Both the position numbers and the translations under genes were made by a program. From an uncultured Granulosicoccaceae bacterium (lineage in GTDB: Bacteria; Pseudomonadota; Gammaproteobacteria; Granulosicoccales; Granulosicoccaceae): DNA of 34,795 nt. The stretch covers positions 1 through 34,795 of the forward strand of contig CALGJU010000222.1 in the NCBI GenBank assembly GCA_937928685.1, written 5' to 3'. The notes under the pieces are model-generated. The model saw only the letters and a program-made list of their open reading frames with translations. It was not told the origin of the DNA and ran no database searches. Below are positions 8,917 through 16,484 of the stretch, one piece after another (position 1 is the first letter of the stretch; every line of letters starts with the position of its first letter).

Positions 8917-10388
8917 TCGAACAACTACCTGCAATTCAATTACTGCTTACATTATTAGCGGCGCCCATTTGCTCGATGCTCCGCAATGGCGACCAGTCAT
9001 GGCGACTGGCAACATTGGTCAGCTGGGCTTCTGTCGCCGTAGCCGGTGCACTACTGCATCAGGTGTGGGATGGCAATGAAATAAGCTATCACATGGGTGG
9101 CTGGCCACCACCTTGGGGTATCGAAGTGGTGGTGGATGAATTGACCGCTATTGTTTTGCTACTCGTCACATTGTTTGGCGCGCTGGTAATGACGGCACTG
9201 CGTGAATCGCTTAGCACCATCATGCGCCATCAACGCCAAAGCCTTTACTACACCTCATTTCTTTTGTGTATGGCATCTTTAATTGGCATCACGCTTACCG
9301 GGGATGCGTTTAACGTCTTTGTATTTTTAGAAATATCCTCACTTGCCACCTACACCCTGATTGCCCGAGGCCGTGATCGACGCGCACTGACAGCCGCTTT
9401 CCGCTACCTGATCATGGGTACCATCGGGGCAACGTTTATACTTATCGCCATTGGTTTCATGTACATGTTGACTGGCACTCTCAACATGGCCGACCTTGCC
9501 GAGCGCCTTCCCGAACACCGTGACAGCCGCGTGTTGCACGCATCATTCGCTTTCTTTACCGTCGGCATAGCGCTCAAAATAGCGCTGTTTCCGCTGCACT
9601 ATTGGTTGCCGAACGCCTACACCTATGCACCAAAAGCCACCACCGCGTTTCTTGCAGCAACGGCAACCAAGGTCTCCTTGTATGTGATGATACGATTTGT
9701 TTTTGATGTCTATGGCGTTGAGTTTTCTTTTCAACAGATGCAACTCGGCACACTGCTTGTACCACTAAGCCTGGCCGGCATACTCATCGCCTCACTGACG
9801 GCCATCTTTCAATCTGATGCCAAACGATTACTTGCGTGGTCAAGCGTTGCACAGCTTGGTTACATGTCGTTAGGCATAGGTCTGCTGAACCTCAATGGAC
9901 TCACCGCCTCTATCACTCATATGTTTAACCACGCCATGATGAAGGCCGGTTTGTTTCTAGCGCTTGCGACGATGATTTACCGGGTTCAGTCAAGCCAGCT
10001 CACCTCATTGGCAGGTATCGGCCGCACCATGCCACTGACCACAGGTGCGTTCACTGTGCTGGGCATTGGATTAATCGGCGTCCCGTTCACTGCAGGCTTC
10101 ATCAGTAAGTGGTATCTCATTACCGGCGCACTGGATAAAGGCTGGCTTCCTGTAGCAGTTTTGTTAATTGCCTCTTCACTGATGGCGATCGTCTACATCG
10201 GCAAGATGATTGATGTCATGTATTTTAAACCCGCGCCAGAAGAATTCTCTAATGTTCGTGAAGCGCCGATGTCCATGTTAATACCATGCTGGATTTTCGC
10301 ACTACTGACCTTGTATTTCGGCCTTGATACACGAATCACAGCAGGTTTAGCGGGGCGTGTAGCTGCCAACTTGCTGGGTGCTTCATAA
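8913..10388 (+). CDS. mrpD: Mrp-type Na+/H+ antiporter subunit D
   Basis: A 491-aa antiporter-like subunit of the NuoL/M/N family with about 14 helices. Key ionisable residues of the proton channel are present: E140 in FVFLEISSLATYTLIARGRD and K222 in GIALKIALFPLHYWLPNAY, close to the positions of the functional Glu and Lys in Bacillus MrpD. SAKRLLAWSSVAQLGYM-type and FNHAMMKAGLFL segments are also canonical. It overlaps mrpC by 4 nt (ATGA) and the next gene by one base. It is the first of three antiporter-like subunits in this operon and the one closest to standard MrpD. Confidence 0.92.
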   Translation: MIEQLPAIQLLLTLLAAPICSMLRNGDQSWRLATLVSWASVAVAGALLHQVWDGNEISYHMGGWPPPWGIEVVVDELTAIVLLLVTLFGALVMTALRESLSTIMRHQRQSLYYTSFLLCMASLIGITLTGDAFNVFVFLEISSLATYTLIARGRDRRALTAAFRYLIMGTIGATFILIAIGFMYMLTGTLNMADLAERLPEHRDSRVLHASFAFFTVGIALKIALFPLHYWLPNAYTYAPKATTAFLAATATKVSLYVMIRFVFDVYGVEFSFQQMQLGTLLVPLSLAGILIASLTAIFQSDAKRLLAWSSVAQLGYMSLGIGLLNLNGLTASITHMFNHAMMKAGLFLALATMIYRVQSSQLTSLAGIGRTMPLTTGAFTVLGIGLIGVPFTAGFISKWYLITGALDKGWLPVAVLLIASSLMAIVYIGKMIDVMYFKPAPEEFSNVREAPMSMLIPCWIFALLTLYFGLDTRITAGLAGRVAANLLGAS

Positions 10389-11866
10389 TGAATCACACAC
10401 TCATCTATGCAAGTTTTCTTACCCCGCTCATCGGTGGCGCACTACTCGTGTTGTTGCGCAAAAACGAAAACATTCGCGATGCGGTCAGCATTATAACCGC
10501 CACAATTCTGTTCGGCATTGTGCTGTGTTTGTACCCCACCATTCTTGCAGGTAACACTCCATCAGTCACACTTGCAGAACCCATACAAGGGCTTGGCTTA
10601 ACTTTTACCGTTGAACCACTCGGGCTTCTATTTGCAACTGTCGCATCAGGACTTTGGATACTCACCACCATTTATGCCATCGGCTATATGCGTGGTGCCA
10701 ATGAACCCAACCAATCGCGCTTCTTTTTATGCTTTGCTATTTCGATAGCGGCAGCCATCGGCATTGCGTTTGCGGGCAATTTGCTCACACTATTTGTATT
10801 CTACGAAATGCTCACCCTGGCAACGTACCCGCTTGTTACTCACAAAGGCAACGAAGATGCTCGACGTGGTGGCAAGTTATACCTCGGCATCTTGATGTGC
10901 ACATCAATCGGCTTATTGCTATTTGCTGTGCTATGGACATTCCAGCTCACAGGCACACTGGATTTTCGTGCTGGTGGTATTTTGCAGGGCAATGTCAGCC
11001 CGACAGTGGCATTAATATTAATGACGTTGTTTGCGTTTGGTACCGGCAAAGCGGCATTGATGCCGTTTCATCGATGGCTGCCTGCGGCGATGGTCGCACC
11101 CACACCGGTAAGCGCACTACTGCACGCGGTGGCGGTCGTTAAAGCTGGCGTCTTTACTATTCTAAAAGTAGTTATTTATATATTCGGCATTGATCTGGTG
11201 GCTGAAACCGGTGCTGGAAACATCGCCTTGTGGGTAGCCACTTTCACATTGGTTGCAGCCTCAATCATTGCACTAACCAAAGACAATTTAAAAGCACGAC
11301 TGGCCTATTCCACCGTCGGCCAACTGAGCTATGTTGTGGTCGGCGCTATGCTCGCCAATGCAGCAGGGATTGTCGGTGCAGCAATGCAAATCGCGACCCA
11401 CGCAATGGGTAAAATCACTTTATTCTTTTGTGCTGGTGCAATTTACGTTGCCACCAAGAAGACTGAAATCAGCGATATGCGCGGCCTGGGTTACAAAATG
11501 CCATTTACCTTCGGTGCCTTTTTTATCGGTGCTTTCAGCATAATCGGCCTGCCTCCCATGGCAGGCTCGTGGGCAAAATGGCATTTAATGATGGGCTCTA
11601 TCGATGCCTCACAATGGGTGATCGTAGCGGCACTGCTATTGAGTTCGCTTTTGAACATAGCCTATCTGATACCCGTCGCTGCACGTGCTTTCTACATGTC
11701 ACCTGAGCAGGCAGTCAACCCAGGCCGTACAGTTATAGAGGAAGCACCACTTTTTTGTGTTGTGCCTTTATGCCTGACCGCTGCTGGCTGTATCTTGTTA
11801 TTTATATTCGGTGACGCACTCGATCATTTAATTGGTCTGATTCCACTCACAAGGGCCGCTCCATAA
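10388..11866 (+). CDS. Second antiporter-like subunit (NuoL/M/N, MrpD family)
   Basis: A 492-aa polytopic proton-conducting subunit with E140 (FVFYEMLTLATYPLVTHKG), K221 (FGTGKAALMPFHRWLPAAMVAPTPVSALLHAVAVVKAG) and a second lysine, K252, in the same block, as in NuoL/MrpA-type subunits. The PTPVSALLHAVAVVKAG motif is closer to NuoL/MrpA than to MrpD, so it may stand in for the N-terminal antiporter part of MrpA. The start ATG overlaps the previous stop by one base (TAATG). It is predicted to be inner-membrane and part of the same complex. Confidence 0.85.
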   Translation: MNHTLIYASFLTPLIGGALLVLLRKNENIRDAVSIITATILFGIVLCLYPTILAGNTPSVTLAEPIQGLGLTFTVEPLGLLFATVASGLWILTTIYAIGYMRGANEPNQSRFFLCFAISIAAAIGIAFAGNLLTLFVFYEMLTLATYPLVTHKGNEDARRGGKLYLGILMCTSIGLLLFAVLWTFQLTGTLDFRAGGILQGNVSPTVALILMTLFAFGTGKAALMPFHRWLPAAMVAPTPVSALLHAVAVVKAGVFTILKVVIYIFGIDLVAETGAGNIALWVATFTLVAASIIALTKDNLKARLAYSTVGQLSYVVVGAMLANAAGIVGAAMQIATHAMGKITLFFCAGAIYVATKKTEISDMRGLGYKMPFTFGAFFIGAFSIIGLPPMAGSWAKWHLMMGSIDASQWVIVAALLLSSLLNIAYLIPVAARAFYMSPEQAVNPGRTVIEEAPLFCVVPLCLTAAGCILLFIFGDALDHLIGLIPLTRAAP

Positions 11867-11874
11867 GCAACGCT

Positions 11875-12192
11875 ATGAATCAGAATCAACATACAAACAA
11901 TGACTCTCAAGAGCGTTCGTATTGGCTGGACAAACCCGCCACGCTGAACTTGATTATTGCCGTCCTTGTGCTCAGCTGCATTGCATTATTTGCCGTGGAC
12001 TTTTTCTATCACAAGCACGGTCACTTTGATTTTGAACAATGGCCGGGCTTCTATGCCTGGTATGGCTTTCTTAGCTACTGCGCTATTGTATTAACCGCCA
12101 AACAAATGAGAAAGTTGATCGGTCGCCGTGAAGACTACTACGAATCCGTAGACTCAGATATCAACAACGAACAAGATCATGACCAGTCTTAA
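11875..12192 (+). CDS. Small two-helix membrane protein within the mrp operon, unknown
   Basis: A 105-aa protein I do not recognise. It has a hydrophilic N-terminus (MNQNQHTNNDSQERSYWLDKPATLN), one hydrophobic helix at about 27-45 (LIIAVLVLSCIALFAVDFF), a His/aromatic-rich loop (YHKHGHFDFEQWPGFYAWY), a second helix at about 62-78, and an acidic tail. It sits 8 nt after the second antiporter subunit, and its end overlaps the third by 14 nt, so it is co-translated with the complex. A role as accessory or assembly subunit is an inference from position only. Confidence 0.75.
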   Translation: MNQNQHTNNDSQERSYWLDKPATLNLIIAVLVLSCIALFAVDFFYHKHGHFDFEQWPGFYAWYGFLSYCAIVLTAKQMRKLIGRREDYYESVDSDINNEQDHDQS

Positions 12193-13867
12193 TCCTGCCG
12201 TAATATTTCTACTTGCAGGGCTTTTCACGCCGTTTGCAGCAGTCGGTGTACGTCGCTACATTACCCTGGCTGCGCCGTTGATCGGCTTAGCGCTATTGCT
12301 CCTGACAAATCACGGTGATCATGGCCAGATTGAGATTTTCAATCTACAACTAGTGACTTATCGACTGGACAAACTCGCATTTGTCTGGGCACTGATTTTT
12401 CATATTGCAGCGTTTATTGGTGCTTTGTATGCCTTTCACCTTAAGGACGCCACACAGCAAACTGCCGCCTTGTTTTACCAGGGCGCCGCGATCGGTGCAG
12501 TACTTGCCGGAGATTTATTAACGCTGTTCGTCTGGTGGGAGATCACCGCCATTGCGTCAGTATTTTTAATATGGGCACGCAAAACTGATCGAGCCTACCA
12601 CGCGGGCATGCGTTACCTGATTATCCAGATTGGTTCCGGCGTTATCCTGCTGACCGGTCTATTGTTATACAACAAAGATAACGGATCACTTGCGTTCAAC
12701 CACCTGGGACTTGAATCATTAGCGACCTGGTTGATCTTCATCGCCTTCGGTATCAAGTGTGCGTTTCCGCTTTTGCATAACTGGCTGCAAGACGCCTACC
12801 CTGAGGCCACCGTTACCGGTACGGTTATCCTTTCTGCGTTTACCACCAAGCTGGCGGTCTATGCGCTGGCACGCGGCTACGCAGGCACAGAGATCCTGAT
12901 CTGGATCGGCGCGACGATGACAGCCTTCCCGATCTTTTTTGCGGTCATTGAAAACGATTTACGGCGCGTGCTGTCGTACAGCCTGAACAACCAGCTTGGC
13001 TTTATGGTGGTAGGTGTTGGCATCGGCTCTGAAATGGCACTGAACGGCACCGCAGCCCATGCTTTCAGTCACATCCTGTATAAAGCACTATTGTTTATGG
13101 CGATGGGCGCTGTGCTCTATAGAGTCAAGACAATCAAAGCGTCGGAGCTGGGCGGCTTGTACAAAAGCATGCCATGGACGACTGTATTCTGCATTATCGG
13201 ATCGCTATCTATCAGTGCCTTTCCACTGTTCTCCGGATTCATTTCGAAATCGATGATTCTGACAGCGGCGGCTGTTGAACATCACACCATTGTCTGGCTC
13301 ATACTGCTGTTGGCTTCAGCCGGGGTCATGGACCACTCAGGCATTAAGATTCCGTTTTTTGCGTTTTTCGCACACGACAGCGGAAAGCGTTGCGAAGAGG
13401 CACCGAAGCACATGTTATGGGCCATGGGTATTGCAGCATTCATGTGTATTGCGATTGGCGTGTATCCTCAGGCGCTGTATCAAATATTGCCATATCCGGT
13501 GGACTACGCGCCCTACACCACCACACACGTGATTACGCAGCTTCAACTACTGCTATTTTCAGCGCTGGCGTTTGTGTTCTTATTTAAAACCGGCTTGTAC
13601 CCGCCAGAGGTAAAATCGGTCAATCTCGATACTGATTGGACGTATCGTGTCGCCGCAGTTGCTGTAATGAAACCGATAAACAGTCTTACCAGCAGATTTA
13701 CTCAATCTGTTTTTGGCGGACTGCACACCATGTGGCTAATGACCGTTACCACACTTGACCGAATGGTTGGTCCCAAGGCGTGGTTGTCGCGCAGCCTCGA
13801 TTCAACCGGCATGGTGGCAGCGACGATGGGATTGCTGTTCATGTTCCTACTGTTGTATTTGTTTTAA
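12179..13867 (+). CDS. Third antiporter-like subunit (NuoL/M/N, MrpD family)
   Basis: A 562-aa polytopic protein with the proton-channel glutamate E121 (FVWWEITAIASVFLIWARKTDRAYHAGMRYL) and lysine K193 (FGIKCAFPLLHNWLQDAYPEA). Family segments NDLRRVLSYSLNNQLGFMVVGVG and AFSHILYKALLFMAMGAVLYR are present. It is longer than MrpD, with extra C-terminal helices after residue 430 and an unusual loop, GVMDHSGIKIPFFAFFAHDSGKRC. The ATG at 12179 lies inside the preceding small gene. It closes the operon. Three antiporter-like modules imply more ion/proton channels than a standard seven-subunit Mrp, which has two (MrpA and MrpD). Confidence 0.87.
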   Translation: MTSLNPAVIFLLAGLFTPFAAVGVRRYITLAAPLIGLALLLLTNHGDHGQIEIFNLQLVTYRLDKLAFVWALIFHIAAFIGALYAFHLKDATQQTAALFYQGAAIGAVLAGDLLTLFVWWEITAIASVFLIWARKTDRAYHAGMRYLIIQIGSGVILLTGLLLYNKDNGSLAFNHLGLESLATWLIFIAFGIKCAFPLLHNWLQDAYPEATVTGTVILSAFTTKLAVYALARGYAGTEILIWIGATMTAFPIFFAVIENDLRRVLSYSLNNQLGFMVVGVGIGSEMALNGTAAHAFSHILYKALLFMAMGAVLYRVKTIKASELGGLYKSMPWTTVFCIIGSLSISAFPLFSGFISKSMILTAAAVEHHTIVWLILLLASAGVMDHSGIKIPFFAFFAHDSGKRCEEAPKHMLWAMGIAAFMCIAIGVYPQALYQILPYPVDYAPYTTTHVITQLQLLLFSALAFVFLFKTGLYPPEVKSVNLDTDWTYRVAAVAVMKPINSLTSRFTQSVFGGLHTMWLMTVTTLDRMVGPKAWLSRSLDSTGMVAATMGLLFMFLLLYLF

Positions 13868-13910
13868 CTGCCGTCTAAAACCCGCCCCGAAAGCAATACC
13901 TACAATGGTA

Positions 13911-13924
13911 TTGATCTAAATCAA
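13911..13924. promoter_or_regulatory. FNR/Anr-type binding site
   Basis: TTGATCTAAATCAA matches the FNR/Anr consensus TTGAT-N4-ATCAA perfectly and is a perfect dyad in both half-sites. It lies in the 290-nt interval between the mrp operon and the outer-membrane barrel gene, about 235 bp before that gene's ATG. A TGCTAATTC at about 13975-13983 could serve as an extended -10, placing the box near -72, which is one of the usual class I distances; no good -35 exists, consistent with activator dependence. A small inverted repeat, CAATACC/GGTATTG (13894-13913), abuts the box and could end the mrp transcript, but it lacks a T-tract. Confidence 0.6.
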
Positions 13925-14157
13925 CACATATGTAATATTTTGTGGAAAAAAAACAACACCAAGTTACGAATCGTTGCTAATTCGCAAACAATAGCCCTGC
14001 ATTGCCACCCAGTAACCCCTACTTAGGTGGCGCAACCGCTGTTTGCGATATAGTGGTGTTGTGTAAATCATACATAGTGACGTTCTCCAGTTACCAAAAT
14101 AAAGAAACGCACTCTAACAATTATCTAAAACTGCCCTACCCCCATTGGAGCACCATA

Positions 14158-15441
14158 ATGAAAGTATCCGCAACAAAAACTCTGTTAGCCGCGGCAATAG
14201 CTGCGGCACCACTGATGGCAAGTGCCGTACAACTTGAAGACTACCTGGTCGCCAACAGCTCGTACGACGAAGCATACGTCTCTGGTGGACTGACGGCGAT
14301 TGAGCCAGCTGGTGACGGACCCAACGAACAGCTTGGTTACAACTACTCTATCGACGCTGACTACACCAAGTCCTTCAGCACACTGCCACGCTCTTGGAGT
14401 TACAACGTTGGCTTAAATGCTGGTGGTAACCGTAAAAGCACTACAAAAGAGCTAATCGACAATCCACTATTTGACGAAACCGATCCAGCTTCAACAGAAC
14501 CAAGACAAATCGAAATTGATACAGAAGCAACCGATGACTGGAAAGCCACTGCCGAAGGGGTAGTTGATACCTATTTCCACGAATCACAATATCCAAAAGC
14601 ATTCTGGTTCGGCCAGGGCTCATTCAAACATCAGGACAGCCTTCCTGATGACGATATCTCAGCCACTGTTGGTTTGGGCTACGGTCGTGTCTACAACGCC
14701 ACTCCACTCGCAAAAGTCATTCGAATTGTCGAAGAACTGAACGAAGAAGGCCTGCTTACCGGTCCAATTCCAGATTCAGTAGCACTTGAGACGGCAGAGA
14801 TCATTGACCGGATCCAGGAATTCAAGAGCAAGTTCGGTGAAGATGACTACAAGCCAGACTACTATGCCGCGATTGAAGCAGCACTGGCCAGAAGTGGCGC
14901 ACTTCGCGACGGCAAACTAGGTGCATTGGGCGCACTTACAGCAGATAAAGTACTGGTAGATGAGCCAATCAGCACTCGTAAGCATGGTTGGGTAGTTCGA
15001 CTGGGTGCTGGTTTCCAAGCCAGCGATCTTTCAGGCCTATCAGACAACGATCCTAAACTGCTAGCCCAGTTTGAATACGCAAAACCTTACGGCTATAAAG
15101 GCCAGTTCATCAACCTATTCAGCTTTGAACCAGTACTTGGTGATGAGACACTGACCAAATTCCGCAACGACATGAGCTACACCCATGAAGTGACAGATAT
15201 GATCGACTGGATCAACACCTGGAGCATGGACTATTCAGATGGTGAAGATGAATTCGGTAATTCAAGGGAATCCACCAGTCATAACCTTAGCTCTCGCTAC
15301 GCGTTTGATTTAGGCAACAGCCTGGATTACTTCGTAGGTCTTCGTCTGGCCCAAACAGACATCGATCCGAATGAACCTGGTTCAATTGGTGATGATCCTG
15401 AAATCAAGTTCGAAACTGGTTTTAACTACCGCCTTAAATAG
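14158..15441 (+). CDS. Putative outer-membrane beta-barrel protein, unknown family
   Basis: 427 aa from the ATG at 14158, which has GGAG 8 nt upstream and opens a clear signal peptide (MKVSATKTLLAAAIAAAPLMASA). The ORF-track start at 14002 adds a non-coding-like stretch. The mature protein has alternating amphipathic strands with aromatic residues (LGYNYSIDADYTKSF, SWSYNVGLNAGGN, WVVRLGAGFQASDL, YFVGLRLAQTD, and the end FETGFNYRLK). Between residues about 180 and 270 a largely helical insert (AKVIRIVEELNEEGLLTG...DYYAAIEAALARSGALRDG) interrupts the strand pattern. I do not recognise the family. It is monocistronic, with its own terminator and an FNR-type site upstream, so anaerobic or low-oxygen induction is plausible. 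Confidence 0.75.
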   Translation: MKVSATKTLLAAAIAAAPLMASAVQLEDYLVANSSYDEAYVSGGLTAIEPAGDGPNEQLGYNYSIDADYTKSFSTLPRSWSYNVGLNAGGNRKSTTKELIDNPLFDETDPASTEPRQIEIDTEATDDWKATAEGVVDTYFHESQYPKAFWFGQGSFKHQDSLPDDDISATVGLGYGRVYNATPLAKVIRIVEELNEEGLLTGPIPDSVALETAEIIDRIQEFKSKFGEDDYKPDYYAAIEAALARSGALRDGKLGALGALTADKVLVDEPISTRKHGWVVRLGAGFQASDLSGLSDNDPKLLAQFEYAKPYGYKGQFINLFSFEPVLGDETLTKFRNDMSYTHEVTDMIDWINTWSMDYSDGEDEFGNSRESTSHNLSSRYAFDLGNSLDYFVGLRLAQTDIDPNEPGSIGDDPEIKFETGFNYRLK

Positions 15442-15460
15442 GTAGCTGTAGAAGTAAAAG

Positions 15461-15487
15461 AAACGGGGGCTACGGCCTCCGTTTTTC
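15461..15487 (+). terminator. Intrinsic terminator after the barrel gene
   Basis: The stem AAACGGGGG/CCTCCGTTT (one G-T wobble) has a loop around CTACGG and is followed by TTTTT. It lies 19 nt after the stop codon at 15441. It ends the barrel gene's transcript and separates it from the racemase gene. Confidence 0.82.
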
Positions 15488-15525
15488 GTTGTATGCTGTC
15501 AGTTAATAAACCTATCGTCTCTGCC

Positions 15526-16206
15526 ATGAACAAGCCTAAAGTCATCGGCGTACTCAAACTCAACACTCACTTTCCAAGACTGGCGGGTGATATCGGAAAC
15601 CCTGACTCTTTCAGATATCCGGTCCTGTACCAGACAGTGACCAGCGCCATTCCGGCAAACATCACCATCGCAGAAGCGCTGCCACCGCTGCTTCAAAAAG
15701 ATTTCTGCGACGCTGCCACCCTGCTGATTGATCAGAATGTGTCGATGATCACCACGTCTTGCGGGTTCCTGACAACAATGCAACATCAATTATCAGCCCT
15801 GAGCGATACACCGGTAATTTGCTCTGCTCTGTGTCTGTTACCACTGATCGCTGCAGTTCATGGCGGCCCGACTCACGTTGGAGTATTAACTTTTAATCGT
15901 GAAACACTCAACGAAAAACATCTAGGCGCTGAATCAACCGTGTGCGTTGAAGGACTGCTGCCACAAGATTCGCTAAGGCAGGTCATCATTCAAGATGCTG
16001 CTGATCTCAACCGTGCCACGGCCCAGAAAGAAGCACTGGCAGCGTGCGATCGACTGTTAACACTGCAACCGCAACTGCGCGCGATTGTGCTCGAATGTAC
16101 AAACTTATCACCCTATAAACAGGCAATAAAAGAACACAGCGGAATGGCCGTCTACGATATTGTCGATGCCGTGCATTGGCTGGTGGAATCACAGCCAAGC
16201 TCCTAG
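15526..16206 (+). CDS. Aspartate/glutamate racemase family protein
   Basis: 226 aa from the ATG at 15526 (MNKPKVIGVLKLNTHFPRLAGDIGNP). An in-frame ATG at 15493 adds 11 residues; neither start has a clear Shine-Dalgarno. The two catalytic cysteines of the Asp/Glu/hydantoin racemase fold are visible in TTSCGFL and LECTNLSPY, roughly symmetric halves as in the family. The family racemises amino acids or acts on hydantoins and maleate by cysteine acid/base chemistry; the substrate here cannot be told. The gene stands alone after a terminator. Its final codons AGC TCC TAG lie in a palindrome at the left edge of a MITE, so the insertion may have set the last few residues. Confidence 0.82.
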   Translation: MNKPKVIGVLKLNTHFPRLAGDIGNPDSFRYPVLYQTVTSAIPANITIAEALPPLLQKDFCDAATLLIDQNVSMITTSCGFLTTMQHQLSALSDTPVICSALCLLPLIAAVHGGPTHVGVLTFNRETLNEKHLGAESTVCVEGLLPQDSLRQVIIQDAADLNRATAQKEALAACDRLLTLQPQLRAIVLECTNLSPYKQAIKEHSGMAVYDIVDAVHWLVESQPSS

Positions 16207-16368
16207 GAGCTTGTCCGAGAACTAGGGTCGTAGCGAGGTGGTGAGATTTTGAGTCAGATATTTCGATCGATAGAGGCGAATAGTCATTCTTCTTTAACGA
16301 TATGGATCGTAATAGCTGGCCAAAATATCGCGACCGCAGTAGATCATAGTTCTCGGACAAGCTCCTAG
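16203..16368. mobile_element. 166-bp foldback MITE with 22-bp perfect inverted ends and CTAG flanks
   Basis: The ends 16203-16224 and 16347-16368 are perfect inverted complements over 22 bp (CTAGGAGCTTGTCCGAGAAC...). Complementarity continues imperfectly inward: AGATATTTCGATCGATA (16256-16272) faces TATGGATCGTAATAGCT (16301-16317) with 14 of 17 pairing, leaving a central loop of about 28 nt. The whole element can therefore fold into one long hairpin. CTAG at both tips is a likely 4-bp target duplication; 4-bp YTAR duplications are known for part of the IS5 family, but no transposase is present to assign a parent. There is no coding capacity. Confidence 0.85.
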
Positions 16369-16445
16369 CATCTATTGCCGGGTACTGTGTCAGCGACGAC
16401 CCTAACCAACAGTAACCACCAAACAAAGCAATTACTGACCGTTTA

Positions 16446-16469
16446 GGCTAAGCTGACTTTGATTATAAT
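16446..16469 (+). promoter_or_regulatory. Candidate promoter of the dGTPase gene (perfect -10)
   Basis: A perfect TATAAT at 16464-16469 lies 15 nt before the TTG start of the dGTPase gene. The -35 region is poor (TTTAGG at 16-bp spacing is the best candidate). If used, transcription would begin near 16476, leaving a leader of only about nine bases with no Shine-Dalgarno. Confidence 0.5.
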
Positions 16470-16484
16470 CATCGAGCCTATGCA

